A DNA stretch of 64,000 nt from Corynebacterium genitalium ATCC 33030. GTDB taxonomy: Bacteria; Actinomycetota; Actinomycetes; Mycobacteriales; Mycobacteriaceae. Where the stretch lies: NCBI RefSeq assembly GCF_000143825.1, contig NZ_CM000961.1, positions 744,001 through 808,000 on the forward strand, given 5' to 3'. The notes below the pieces were generated by a model. It searched no databases, had not been told where the DNA came from, and was given only the letters and a program-made list of their open reading frames with translations. The translations under genes were made by a program, and so were the position numbers. Every line of letters starts with the position of its first letter. The first letter of the stretch is position 1. Positions 15,667 through 25,608 of this stretch are shown here, piece after piece.

Positions 15667-17601
15667 ATGCGCAAGCTTTCTAAGGGCCAGCTCCTGGCGG
15701 CCATCGCTGCACCAACCGTCATCGCTGCCGGAATCGCCGTCGTTCCTGCCGAAGCGCAGAACGCCTCCGACCTGTCTTCTGCCATGTCGTCGGGCCGCGG
15801 CATTTCCGACGGCATCCGTCCGTCCGATCCGCCGCCGCGCACCCCCATTGAGGTGGACAACAACCCGCAGGTTGAAGGCCTGCCGGAGGGTGTGTCCGTG
15901 GACCGCATCGAGTGGCTCACCCAGCGCCGCGTGGCTGTGTACATCAAGTCCGCCGCGATGCCGGATAAGCCGATCCAGGTGCAGATCCTGCTCGCCCGCG
16001 ACTGGCACTCCAACCCCCAGGCGAAGTTCCCGGAGGTGTGGGCACTTGATGGTCTGCGTGCACGCGAGGATGAGTCCGGCTGGACCATTGAGACGAACAT
16101 CGAGCAGTTCTACGCCGACAAGAACGTCAACGTGGTGCTGCCGGTGGGCGGCGAGTCCTCCTTCTACTCCGACTGGCAGAAGGCGGACAACGGCAAGCAC
16201 TACAAGTGGGAGACGTTCCTGACCAAGGAGCTCGTGCCGGTGTTGGATAACGAGTTCCGCTCCAACGGTTCCCGCGCTGTCGTCGGCCTGTCCATGGGCG
16301 GTACCGCCGCGATGAACCTGGCGGAGCGTAACCCGCACCTGTTCAACTTCGTCGGCTCCTTCTCCGGCTACCTGGACACCACCACGACCGGTATGCCGAC
16401 GGCCATCAAGGCCTCGCAGATGGATGCTGGTGGCTACAACTCTGAGGCCATGTGGGGCCCGATCGGTTCCCAGGACTGGATCGACCACGACCCGAAGCTG
16501 GGCATTGAGAACCTACGCGGCAAGACCGTTTACGTCTCCGCTGGTTCTGGCCAGGATGACTACGGCCAGCCGGACTCGGTGGCAAAGGGCCCGGCTGTCC
16601 CAGCGGGTGTGGGCCTGGAGGTCATCTCGCGCATGTCTACCCAGACCTTCGAGCGTTACGCGAAGAAGGCGAACGTGCCGATCATTACACGCTACCGCCC
16701 GTCCGGTGTCCACTCCTGGGAGTACTGGCAGTACGAGATGACACAGGCATGGCCGTTCATGGCGAACGCGCTGAACGTCCCCGAGGCCGACCGCGGGGCA
16801 GAGTGCAACGCGGTCGGCGCCATCGGTGAAGCGACCAAGAACGGAGCGGTGGGTTCCTGCGTGAACAACGAATACGACGTCGCCGGGGGCAAGGGCAAGG
16901 CCCAGGAATTCCGCAACGGCTCTGCGTTCTGGTCCCCGGAGACCGGCGCGCAGGTGCTCTTCGGCTCGATCCTGGCTAAGTACAACGGTCTGTCGGGTCC
17001 GGCAGGTTGGCTCGGCTTCCCGAAGACTGGCGAGCTGAAGACGCCGGACGGCAAGGGCCGCTTCGTCCACTTCGAACGCGGCTCCATCTACTGGACCCCG
17101 CAGACTGGCGCGCAGGCCATCCCGGGCGACATGTTCGCCGAGTGGGGCAAGTCCGGCTACGAGCGCGGCCACCTCGGCTACCCGGTCGAGGAGGCACAGG
17201 CTGTCGGCGGCGGGTACGTGCAGAAGTTCGAGAAGGGCTACCTGACCCGCAACCCGGACAACAAGGGCCACTACCAGGTCTTCGGCGCTATCGGCGCGAA
17301 GTACGGCGAGATGGGTGCTGCCCGCTCCGACCTGGGCTTCCCGAAGTCGAATGAGCGCAAGATCAACGGCGGCTTCTTCCAGGAATTCGAGAAGGGCAAC
17401 ATCTACTGGTCCCCGAAGACCGGCGCCCATGTGATCTACTACGGCGAAATCTTCGACCACTGGGGCAAGAAGGGCTGGGAGCAGGGTGAGCTCGGCTGGC
17501 CCGCCTCCGACATGAAGAAGATCCCCACCGGTGGACTGACCATCACCTTTGAGAATGGCACGGTCGAGCAGGTCTTCGGCAAGGTGCGCGAACGGAAGTA
17601 A
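15667..17601 (+). CDS. cop1: Secreted mycolyltransferase with C-terminal LGFP repeats (PS1 / Cop1 type)
   Basis: 644-residue secreted protein: signal peptide (residues ~1-30, ending AEA), mycolyltransferase domain (~60-370) with serine in GLSMGGTAAMN (~209) and histidine in GVHSWEYW (~348), then four to five LGFP repeats (~395-630; WLGFPKT, HLGYPVE, DLGFPKS, ELGWPAS). The repeats are thought to bind arabinogalactan and hold the enzyme in the wall. This is the layout of PS1/Csp1 of C. glutamicum, its main mycolyltransferase. It begins the run of genes through the fadD32-pks13-accD group; the next gene starts 3 bases after its stop. Confidence 0.93.
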   Translation: MRKLSKGQLLAAIAAPTVIAAGIAVVPAEAQNASDLSSAMSSGRGISDGIRPSDPPPRTPIEVDNNPQVEGLPEGVSVDRIEWLTQRRVAVYIKSAAMPDKPIQVQILLARDWHSNPQAKFPEVWALDGLRAREDESGWTIETNIEQFYADKNVNVVLPVGGESSFYSDWQKADNGKHYKWETFLTKELVPVLDNEFRSNGSRAVVGLSMGGTAAMNLAERNPHLFNFVGSFSGYLDTTTTGMPTAIKASQMDAGGYNSEAMWGPIGSQDWIDHDPKLGIENLRGKTVYVSAGSGQDDYGQPDSVAKGPAVPAGVGLEVISRMSTQTFERYAKKANVPIITRYRPSGVHSWEYWQYEMTQAWPFMANALNVPEADRGAECNAVGAIGEATKNGAVGSCVNNEYDVAGGKGKAQEFRNGSAFWSPETGAQVLFGSILAKYNGLSGPAGWLGFPKTGELKTPDGKGRFVHFERGSIYWTPQTGAQAIPGDMFAEWGKSGYERGHLGYPVEEAQAVGGGYVQKFEKGYLTRNPDNKGHYQVFGAIGAKYGEMGAARSDLGFPKSNERKINGGFFQEFEKGNIYWSPKTGAHVIYYGEIFDHWGKKGWEQGELGWPASDMKKIPTGGLTITFENGTVEQVFGKVRERK

Positions 17602-17604
17602 ACC

Positions 17605-18078
17605 ATGAAGAAACTCCTACCGGCTGTCCTCGCTGCGGCAGGGCTCACGCTCGCCGCGTGCGGCGGCACGACAGTGGACAGCGACGACGTCACTGCGACT
17701 CAGTCAGCACCGTCCACAACCGCAACGGAAACAACGACGGACACGGCGAAAACGACTGAGACCTCTTCGGAACAGTCGGACGAAGCTGATCCGGCACTGG
17801 ACAATGAGGGTGCGGCCAGCGAGGTCGAGGCCCCCGCGGACGAGCCGATGCGCCCGGCAGAGGAGGAGGCGTACCTCGAGGCGCTGCGCGAAGGCGGCGT
17901 CAACGTCGACGGTAATGAAGAACAGCTCGTCTCCACTGCTCGCACCATCTGCGACGGCAGCATGATCACGCGTGACGCTGTCGCAGGTCAGCTGGTTGAG
18001 CAGGAACAGACGAAGCTCGACGCCGATAAAGTCGCAGAGCTTATTGACGCCTCCGCCAACGACCACATTTGCAGCTAA
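17605..18078 (+). CDS. DUF732-type lipoprotein
   Basis: 157-residue exported protein. The signal peptide ends in the lipobox LAAC (Cys19). A Thr/Ser/Glu-rich low-complexity linker (~20-85) follows, then a C-terminal domain with two cysteines (TICDG...DHICS) typical of DUF732 proteins. It is anchored outside the membrane; its function is not known. The gene begins three bases after the LGFP mycolyltransferase stop, and its TAA overlaps the ATG of the next gene, so it belongs to the operon and probably to mycolate handling. Confidence 0.85.
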   Translation: MKKLLPAVLAAAGLTLAACGGTTVDSDDVTATQSAPSTTATETTTDTAKTTETSSEQSDEADPALDNEGAASEVEAPADEPMRPAEEEAYLEALREGGVNVDGNEEQLVSTARTICDGSMITRDAVAGQLVEQEQTKLDADKVAELIDASANDHICS

Positions 18079-18995
18079 TGAAAGCACGCAACGTATTGAC
18101 GGTGATTGCCGTCATCGCAGTCCTCGCCGTCATTGCGGTGGGGGCTGCGCAATGGTTTGGACCCGGTGAGGGCCCCCTTGAACCGGGTAAGGATCCCGCG
18201 CCGCCGTCGGCTGAGGAGCCTGGTTGGTGTCCTGCGGTGGAGGTGATTTCGGCGCCGGGGACGTGGGAGTCGTCGAAAAGCGATGACCCGTTCAACCCGA
18301 CGGCGAACCCGATGAGCTTCATGCTCTCGATCTCGAAGCCGCTGCAGGAGCAATACGACATCAACCACGTGCGTGTGTGGACGCTGCCGTACACCGCGCA
18401 GTTCAAGTCGATCCAGTCGCGCAAGGAGATGAGCTACGACGACTCGCGCAATGAGGGCACCGAGCGGCTCAATGCGGAGCTGAAGTTCGTGGCGGATACG
18501 TGCCCGTCGACGCAGTTCATTCTCGCCGGGTTCTCCCAGGGCGCGGTGATTGTCGGCGATATTGCCAGCGACATCGGCAACCACCGCGGCGTCATCCCGC
18601 CGGAGCGGTTGCGCGGCGCGGTGATGATTGCCGACGGCCGCCGCGAAAACGCGGTGGGCATCAACCCCGGCGTACCGCTGAACGGCATCGGCGCGGAGAT
18701 CGCGCTGCACCCGCTCAACTCCGTGGTCCAGGCAGTCGTGCCGGGCGCGACGATGCGTGGGGTGCGCGATGGCGGTTTCGGCGCCGTTAATGACCGGGCG
18801 ATTGAGATTTGCGCGCCGGATGACTCGATCTGCGACGCCCCGCCGAATGTGGGCGATGCGCTGGGACGCGCCCGCGAACTCGCCGAAGCTAACGGCGTGC
18901 ACGCGATGTATGCGTCCAATCCCGATGTGATTCCCGGCACCACGACCAGTCAATGGACCGTAGAGTGGATTCGCGAGAGTATTGACAATATGTAA
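18078..18995 (+). CDS. Cutinase-family esterase, Culp6-like (Rv3802c type)
   Basis: 305-residue protein with one N-terminal membrane anchor (residues ~5-26), a proline-rich linker, and a cutinase-type alpha/beta hydrolase domain with nucleophile GFSQGA (~149-154). Position just before fadD32 matches Rv3802c, an essential envelope phospholipase/thioesterase of mycolata that influences mycolate levels. The start is the ATG at 18078, sharing the TAATG with the preceding gene; an open frame extends further upstream but has no reason to be used. Confidence 0.88.
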   Translation: MKARNVLTVIAVIAVLAVIAVGAAQWFGPGEGPLEPGKDPAPPSAEEPGWCPAVEVISAPGTWESSKSDDPFNPTANPMSFMLSISKPLQEQYDINHVRVWTLPYTAQFKSIQSRKEMSYDDSRNEGTERLNAELKFVADTCPSTQFILAGFSQGAVIVGDIASDIGNHRGVIPPERLRGAVMIADGRRENAVGINPGVPLNGIGAEIALHPLNSVVQAVVPGATMRGVRDGGFGAVNDRAIEICAPDDSICDAPPNVGDALGRARELAEANGVHAMYASNPDVIPGTTTSQWTVEWIRESIDNM

Positions 18996-19003
18996 GGAGA
19001 GCC

Positions 19004-20824
19004 ATGGACCTCGAGCAACTGCTCTACCAGTTCTACGACGACGACAAGATCGACCTGCCGCCGGAACTGTCCCTGTTCCAGTTGTGCGAGATGCTCTACC
19101 AAGGCAGCGCAGAAATGGGCACGGGCGACCTGCACCAGCTGCGCTACTGGGACTACTCGGAAGACCGCGAAGGTGTGGCCGTCGATTACACCCGTGAGGA
19201 TGTGATCACCCGCATCAAGGCTGTCGGTGCGCGCTTGCAGCAGACCGGCCAGCCCGGTGACCGTGTGGCCATCATGGCGAACAACTCGCCGGAGTACCTC
19301 TTCGGTTTCATGGGTGCCGTCTACGCCGGCCAGGTGCCGGTGCCGCTGTATGACCCGAATGAGCCGGGCCACGGCGAGCAGCTCACCGCTGTGCTGGCGG
19401 ACTGCGGCGCGAAGACCGTGCTGACCAACAACCTCGGCGCGAAGGCCGTGCGCGAGTTCTTCGCGGAGACCCCGAAGCCGCAGCGCCCCCGCATCATGGT
19501 GGTGGACTCCCTACCGGATTCCCTGGCCGAGTCCTGGGTCACCCCGGACGAACCCGAGGGCATCGACCCCGTCGACCAGGTCGCGTTCCTCCAGTACACC
19601 TCCGGTTCGACGCGTCTGCCGGCCGGTGTGGTGCTGACCAACCGCGCGATCCTCACCAACGTCCTGCAGATCTATGACGCAGTGGAGCTGAAGATGCCGC
19701 TGCGCTTGTCGACGTGGCTTCCGCTGCACCACGACATGGGCATCATCCTCACCATCTTCGTGGCAATCATGGGCATCGAGTTCGAGCTCATGGGCCCGAA
19801 AGACTTCATTCAGCAACCGAAGCGGTGGACTGATCAGCTCACCTACCGTGAGGGCGACGAGGAGCAGTTCACCTACACCGTCGTGCCGAACTTCGCCCTC
19901 GACCTGGCCGCCCGCTACGCAGCGCCGGAGAACCCGGGCGACTACGACTTCTCCAATGTCGACGGCATCATCGTCGGCTCTGAGCCCGTGACCAAGGCGG
20001 CCGTGGAGACATTCGTCGAGGCGTTCACGCCGTCCAACCTGGACCCGAAGGTGCTGCGCCCGTCCTACGGTCTGGCAGAGGCGACACTCATCGTCTCCAC
20101 CCCGCAGACGGAGGAGCGCCCGCACTTCGTGCTCTTCGATCGTGAGAAGATCGGTGAAGGCACCGCCGTCGAGGCCGAGAACGGCATTCCGTTCGCCTCC
20201 AACGGCCAGCCGGTGCCGGACATGCACTACGCGGTCGTGGACCCGTCGACCCGTAATGAGGTGCCAGAGGGCACCGTCGGCGAGCTGTGGATCCACGGCG
20301 ACAATGTGGCCGTGGGCTACGAACGCCGCGAGGAAGAAACCCAGCAAACCTTCGGCAACACTCTCGGCGAACGTCTGGCAGAAGGCTCCACCGTCGCCGA
20401 GGACGCTCCGTCCGAGGGTTGGCTGGCCACCGGTGACCTGGTTACTTTCTACAAGGGCCACCTCTACATCACCGGCCGCGTGAAGGACCTCGTTGTCATC
20501 GCCGGCCGCAACCACTACCCGCAGGACATCGAGGCGACCGTCATGGAAGCTTCCGACCACGTCCGTGCGGATTCGGTGGCGGCGTTCGCGGTGCCGGGTG
20601 AGGACGTCGAAAAGCTCGTCGTGCTCGTCGAGCGTGCCGAGGGCGCAGACGCTGCTGCCGACCCGATTGCCGAGGACGCGATCCGCGGCGCGATCTCCCA
20701 CACCCACGGCATTAGCCCCGAGGTCATCCGCTTCTACGCACCGAATGACATCACCCGGTCTAGCTCTGGAAAGATTGCGCGACAGGTGAACCGCAACAAA
20801 TTCATCGCGGCCGACGATAAGTAG
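19004..20824 (+). CDS. fadD32: Long-chain fatty-acid-AMP ligase FadD32
   Basis: 606-residue acyl-AMP ligase that activates the meromycolic chain and loads it on the N-terminal carrier domain of Pks13. The adenylate-forming signature reads YTSGSTRLPAG (~198-208), followed by WLPLHHDMG and the hinge region GDLVTFYKGHLYITGRVKD. The insertion typical of FAAL proteins is present. AAGGAG lies six bases before the ATG. It stands eight bases after the cutinase-like gene and 26 bases before pks13, the conserved order. Confidence 0.95.
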   Translation: MDLEQLLYQFYDDDKIDLPPELSLFQLCEMLYQGSAEMGTGDLHQLRYWDYSEDREGVAVDYTREDVITRIKAVGARLQQTGQPGDRVAIMANNSPEYLFGFMGAVYAGQVPVPLYDPNEPGHGEQLTAVLADCGAKTVLTNNLGAKAVREFFAETPKPQRPRIMVVDSLPDSLAESWVTPDEPEGIDPVDQVAFLQYTSGSTRLPAGVVLTNRAILTNVLQIYDAVELKMPLRLSTWLPLHHDMGIILTIFVAIMGIEFELMGPKDFIQQPKRWTDQLTYREGDEEQFTYTVVPNFALDLAARYAAPENPGDYDFSNVDGIIVGSEPVTKAAVETFVEAFTPSNLDPKVLRPSYGLAEATLIVSTPQTEERPHFVLFDREKIGEGTAVEAENGIPFASNGQPVPDMHYAVVDPSTRNEVPEGTVGELWIHGDNVAVGYERREEETQQTFGNTLGERLAEGSTVAEDAPSEGWLATGDLVTFYKGHLYITGRVKDLVVIAGRNHYPQDIEATVMEASDHVRADSVAAFAVPGEDVEKLVVLVERAEGADAAADPIAEDAIRGAISHTHGISPEVIRFYAPNDITRSSSGKIARQVNRNKFIAADDK

Positions 20825-20850
20825 ACGTGTCCGACAACAGAAAGGTGCCC

Positions 20851-23800
20851 ATGACGGAGAGTGAACTCGTAGCGTGGCTGCAGCAGTGGATTGCTGGCGC
20901 GACGGGAGCTGAGGACGTCGACCCGACCCTGCCCCTGGAGAACCTCGGGTTGTCCTCGCGCGACGCGGTCATCCTCTCCGGCGAGCTCGAGCGGCTCCTG
21001 GACACCAAGCTCGACCCCGCCATCGCGTACCAGTACCCGACGGTGGAAGCGTTGGCGCAAGGTTTGCTCGCGCCGAAAGCACGCTTGTCGACGACATCCG
21101 CGCCGGCCACCCGCCGTGCCGGGACCGGTTCTGGCGATGTCGCCATCATCGGCCGGGCGGGGCGTTTCCCCGGTGCGTCGGACGTGGATAAATTCTGGGA
21201 CCTGTTGGTTGCGGGCCAGTGCGTGACCGGCGACCTGCCGGCGGGCCGCTGGTCTGAGTACTCCGCCGACCCGGTGATGAGCTCGAAGATGCGCGAGCAG
21301 AACGTCCAGGGCGGCTACCTGGATGACATCCGCAGCTTCGACAACGAGTTCTTCGGGCTGTCGCCGCTGGAGGCGACCAACATGGATCCGCAGCAGCGCA
21401 TCATGCTGGAGCTGGCGTGGGAGGCTCTCGAGGATGCTCACCAGCCAGCCAATGAGCTGCGCGGTACGCCCGTCGGTGTCTTTGTCGGCTCGTCCTCAAA
21501 CGACTACGGCATGCTCGTGTCTTCTGACCCAGCAGCAGCGCACCCGTACGCGCTCACCGGCACGGCCAGCTCCATCATCCCGAACCGCATTTCGTACGCG
21601 TTCGATTTCCGCGGCCCGTCCATGAATGTGGACACGGCTTGCTCATCGTCACTTGTGGCAGTGCACCACGCTGTGCGCGCGCTGCGCGACGGGGACACGA
21701 ACCTCGCCCTGGCCGGCGGCGTGAACATTCTCGCCTCCCCGTTCATCTCCACTGCGTTCGCTGAGCTAGGAGTGATTAGCCCGTCCGGGCGTATCGCGGC
21801 GTTCTCTGACGACGCCGACGGTTTCGTCCGCGCTGAAGCAGCCGGCTTCATCGTGCTCAAGCGCGTCGAGGACGCGATCGCCGACGGTGATGAGATCCTC
21901 GCCGTGATCAAGGGCTCCGCCACGAACTCCGACGGCCACTCTAACGGCCTGACCGCCCCGAACCCGGAAGCGCAGGTGGATGTACTGCTGCGCGCGTATG
22001 CCGACGCCGGTGTCGATCCGGGCACCGTCGACCTTGTTGAAGCCCACGGCACGGGTACGGCGCTCGGCGACCCGATCGAGGCGTCCGCTCTGGGCGAGGT
22101 GCTCGGTGCGAACCGCCCGCTCGCGGAGCCGATTCTGCTTGGCTCCGCCAAGTCCAACATCGGCCACACGGAATCAGCTGCTGGTGTGGTGGCGATGATC
22201 AAGGTGCTCGAGGCCCTGAGTCACGACACTGTTCCACCGTCTGCGAACTTCACCGAGGGCAACCAGTACATCGACTTCGACGCCACGCGCGTCGAGGTCG
22301 TTGAGGACCCCCGCGAGTGGCCGCAGTACTCCGGCCGCCGCGTTGCCGGTGTGTCCGGCTTCGGCTTCGGCGGTACGAACGCGCACGTCGTGGTCACGGA
22401 CTTCGACCCGGCTGACTACCCGACGTCGGCAGACTCTTCCGAAGCCCCGGCCGCGGGCGGTTTGGTCGACCCAGAGAACCCCAACCTGGTCCTGCTCCCT
22501 GTCTCCGGGTTGTTGCCGTCGCGCCGCCGCGACATGGCTGCGACGATCGCCGAGACGCTGAGTTCGAAAACGGATCTGCGCGCCGTTCAGCGCACACTGG
22601 GTGGGCGCAACCACGGCCGCTCCCGCGCCGTCGTCACAGCGAGCTCCGTCGAGGAAGCAGTCAAACGGCTCAGTGCGGTTGCTGAAGGCAAGAACGCGCC
22701 GGGCATTGCCTCTGCGGTTGCCCCGCAGACTAGCGGCCCCGTGTTCGTGTACTCCGGTTTCGGTTCGCAGCACCGCAAGATGGCTAAGCCGCTTATGGAG
22801 CACTCGGTCTTCTTCCGCCAGCGCATCGAGGAGCTGGACAAGGTCGTCGGCTTTGAATCCGGCTGGTCCATGGTGGACCTCATCATGGACGATGAGCAGA
22901 CATATGACACAGAGACCGGCCAGGTCACCATCACCGCCATCCAGATCGCGCTGACGGATCTGCTAGCCAGCTACGGCATCACCCCGGCCGCCACGATGGG
23001 CATGTCCATGGGTGAGATGGCCGCGGCATACGCCGCTGGCGGTCTGTCCGCCGAGGACGCCATCGTCATTGCCTGCGCCCGCGCCCGCCTCATGGGTGAA
23101 GGCGAGCAGCAGGTTGCCGGCACGGACGGTGAGGGTGCCATGGCGGTGGTGGAGTTGAGCCGGGAGCAGTTGACGGAATTCGTCGATAAGCACCCGGAAG
23201 CTCAGGGCGTGGAGCCTGCTGTGTACGCAGGGCCGGGCATGACGACGGTCGGTGGCCCCGGAAAGGCCGTCGACTACCTGGTCGCAGCGCTGGAGGAAGA
23301 GTCGAAGTTCGCCCGCAAGCTGCAGGTGCGCGGTGCGGGCCACACGAGCATGCTCGACCCGATCCTGGGTGAGCTCGCCGCGGAAATCGCCGGCACCCAG
23401 CCGCGTCCGCTGCGCATCACGCACTTCGGCTCCGTCGATGGCACGCACCACGCGGGCGAGACGATTCACGACGTCGACTACTGGGTCCGCATGACGCGCC
23501 AGCCGGTCATGTTCCAGGACGCCACCGAGGCCGCGTTCGCCGCCGGCCACACGACGCTGGTGGAGATTTCCCCGAACCCGGTGGCCATCATGGGCATGAT
23601 GAACACGGCGTTTTCCGTGGGCAAGCCCGATGCGCAACTGCTGTTCTCCCTCAAGCGCAAGGAGAACGAGGTTGCGACGCTGCTGGACCTGGCCGCGAAA
23701 CTTTACGTGAACGGCATGCCGGTCGATTTCGCCGCGCTTGCGGGCGAAGGTCCGCGCGCAGACCTTCCGCACACCCCGTTCCACCGCAACGAGCTGTGGA

Positions 23801-25608
23801 CTGACGCACGGCCGTCCAGTTCCGGTTCCGGTCCGCTGGGTGCGCGCGTGTCGCTTCCCGACGCCACCTACGCCTACGCCACCCCAGCCGACCAGATCTT
23901 CTCCTCGATGCAGTTGGTGGAGATCGCCGCAGCTGACGTGGACCCGGAGGCCCGCGTCGTTGCTGCAGAGGAGCGCGCGCCGCTACCGGCTTCGGGCGAG
24001 CTGACCACAATGGTCCGCCGTTCTCTCGGTGGTCTCACCGTGCATGTCTACAACGGGGCAGTGCTGGTCGCGGAAGGATTCGCGTCCACGCTCAACCTCG
24101 CGGAGACGAGCCTGCCGGGCGTGACCAACGCCCCGGAGGCCCCCGAGATGGCCGCCGCCCGCGAGAAGATGATCGCCGGTGCGAAGGCTGATTCCGAGAT
24201 CGACGCCGTGCGCTGGGACCCGGCCACTGAGACGGTTGAGCAGCGCTTGCGCTCTATCGTCTCCGAGTCCATGGGTTACGACGTCGACGATCTCCCGGTC
24301 GAGCTCCCGCTCATTGACCTGGGCCTTGATTCGCTGATGGGCATGCGCATCAAGAACCGCGTGGAGAATGACTTTCAGATCCCGCCGCTGCAGCTTCAGG
24401 CGCTTCGCGACGCCTCCGTTGCCGACGTGATCACGATGGTCGAAGACGCGGTCGAAGGCCGCCCCGAAGAACCGCAGCCAATGGCGGAGAATGACCCGAA
24501 CCGCGATCCGGGCCAGGCCGCCGCGAAGGCGAAGGGTGTCGGCGTGGCCCCGCGTGACGCGTCCGAGCGCATGGTCTTCGGCGCGTGGGCCAAGTACGCC
24601 GGCGCGGCTGCCGCGGGTGTGACCAGTGAGTTGGATCCGATCACGGACGAGCAGGCGGCAGATATCGCCACTCACCTGAGTGATCGTTCCGGCATCGAGG
24701 TCACCGCCGAGCAGGTCAAGGAAGCTGAGACTCTCGAGCCGTTGGCCAATATCGTCCGCGAGGGCTTGGAGACCCCCGTCGAGGGCAACGTCCGCGTGTT
24801 GCGCGAGCGTACCGACGACACTACCCCCTCCGTCTTCGTCTTCCACCCGGCTGGTGGGTCGAATGCGGTGTACCAGCCGTTGACGCGTCGTTTAGCGGAC
24901 AACGTGCCGGTCTACGGGCTGGAACGACTCGAAGGCTCGCTCGAGGAGCGCGCTGCCGCCTACATCGAGGACATCCGTGAGTTGTCTGCAGGCCTGCCGA
25001 TTGTGCTCAGCGGCTGGTCCTTCGGTGGCGCGCTGGCGTACGAGATCGCCCACCAGCTGCGTGGCTCCGATGTAAAGGTCAAGTACATCGCGCTGCTGGA
25101 CACCACCCAGCCGTCGAACCCGACGCCGGACACGCCGGAGAATGTGCGTGCCCGCTGGGACCGCTACGCGGAGTTCGCGAAGGACACCTACGGGCTGGAC
25201 TTCGAGGTGCCGTACGAGCTGCTCGACACCGCTGGTGAGGATGCGCTGTTGAACATGCTCGGCGAGTTCTTGGCCTCGACCGACGCCTCCCAGCACGGCC
25301 TGGCGGCGGGTGTGCTTGAGCATCAGCGTGCCTCCTTCGTGGACAACCAGATTCTTGCGAAGGTGGACATGCAGCGCTGGAAGGATGTCGACGTTCCCGT
25401 CCTGCTGTTCCGTTCTGAGGGCATGCATGAGGGCGCGATCATGCTGGAGCCGGCCTACGCGGAGATTGATCCGGATGGTGGCTGGGCCGCTATCGTGGAC
25501 GACTTGACCATCGTTCAGCTGCCGGGTGATCACTTGGCGGTGGTGGATGAGCCGGCGGTGGGGATCGTCGGCAAGCATATGCAGGAGTGGATAGATGACA
25601 ACCGCTGA
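20851..25608 (+). CDS. pks13: Polyketide synthase Pks13 (mycolic acid condensing enzyme)
   Basis: 1585-residue type I polyketide synthase that condenses the two fatty chains into the beta-keto mycolate precursor. The domain order is N-terminal acyl carrier (phosphopantetheine serine in LGLSSRDA, ~36), ketosynthase (DTACSSS, ~263; histidines in EAHGTGT and NIGH), acyltransferase (GMSMGEM, ~718), second carrier (LGLDSLMG, ~1161) and thioesterase (GWSFGG, ~1390). ATG at 20851 is chosen because AGAAAGG precedes it at the right distance; a GTG 24 bases upstream lacks one. The 3' end overlaps accD by 14 bases. Confidence 0.97.
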   Translation: MTESELVAWLQQWIAGATGAEDVDPTLPLENLGLSSRDAVILSGELERLLDTKLDPAIAYQYPTVEALAQGLLAPKARLSTTSAPATRRAGTGSGDVAIIGRAGRFPGASDVDKFWDLLVAGQCVTGDLPAGRWSEYSADPVMSSKMREQNVQGGYLDDIRSFDNEFFGLSPLEATNMDPQQRIMLELAWEALEDAHQPANELRGTPVGVFVGSSSNDYGMLVSSDPAAAHPYALTGTASSIIPNRISYAFDFRGPSMNVDTACSSSLVAVHHAVRALRDGDTNLALAGGVNILASPFISTAFAELGVISPSGRIAAFSDDADGFVRAEAAGFIVLKRVEDAIADGDEILAVIKGSATNSDGHSNGLTAPNPEAQVDVLLRAYADAGVDPGTVDLVEAHGTGTALGDPIEASALGEVLGANRPLAEPILLGSAKSNIGHTESAAGVVAMIKVLEALSHDTVPPSANFTEGNQYIDFDATRVEVVEDPREWPQYSGRRVAGVSGFGFGGTNAHVVVTDFDPADYPTSADSSEAPAAGGLVDPENPNLVLLPVSGLLPSRRRDMAATIAETLSSKTDLRAVQRTLGGRNHGRSRAVVTASSVEEAVKRLSAVAEGKNAPGIASAVAPQTSGPVFVYSGFGSQHRKMAKPLMEHSVFFRQRIEELDKVVGFESGWSMVDLIMDDEQTYDTETGQVTITAIQIALTDLLASYGITPAATMGMSMGEMAAAYAAGGLSAEDAIVIACARARLMGEGEQQVAGTDGEGAMAVVELSREQLTEFVDKHPEAQGVEPAVYAGPGMTTVGGPGKAVDYLVAALEEESKFARKLQVRGAGHTSMLDPILGELAAEIAGTQPRPLRITHFGSVDGTHHAGETIHDVDYWVRMTRQPVMFQDATEAAFAAGHTTLVEISPNPVAIMGMMNTAFSVGKPDAQLLFSLKRKENEVATLLDLAAKLYVNGMPVDFAALAGEGPRADLPHTPFHRNELWTDARPSSSGSGPLGARVSLPDATYAYATPADQIFSSMQLVEIAAADVDPEARVVAAEERAPLPASGELTTMVRRSLGGLTVHVYNGAVLVAEGFASTLNLAETSLPGVTNAPEAPEMAAAREKMIAGAKADSEIDAVRWDPATETVEQRLRSIVSESMGYDVDDLPVELPLIDLGLDSLMGMRIKNRVENDFQIPPLQLQALRDASVADVITMVEDAVEGRPEEPQPMAENDPNRDPGQAAAKAKGVGVAPRDASERMVFGAWAKYAGAAAAGVTSELDPITDEQAADIATHLSDRSGIEVTAEQVKEAETLEPLANIVREGLETPVEGNVRVLRERTDDTTPSVFVFHPAGGSNAVYQPLTRRLADNVPVYGLERLEGSLEERAAAYIEDIRELSAGLPIVLSGWSFGGALAYEIAHQLRGSDVKVKYIALLDTTQPSNPTPDTPENVRARWDRYAEFAKDTYGLDFEVPYELLDTAGEDALLNMLGEFLASTDASQHGLAAGVLEHQRASFVDNQILAKVDMQRWKDVDVPVLLFRSEGMHEGAIMLEPAYAEIDPDGGWAAIVDDLTIVQLPGDHLAVVDEPAVGIVGKHMQEWIDDNR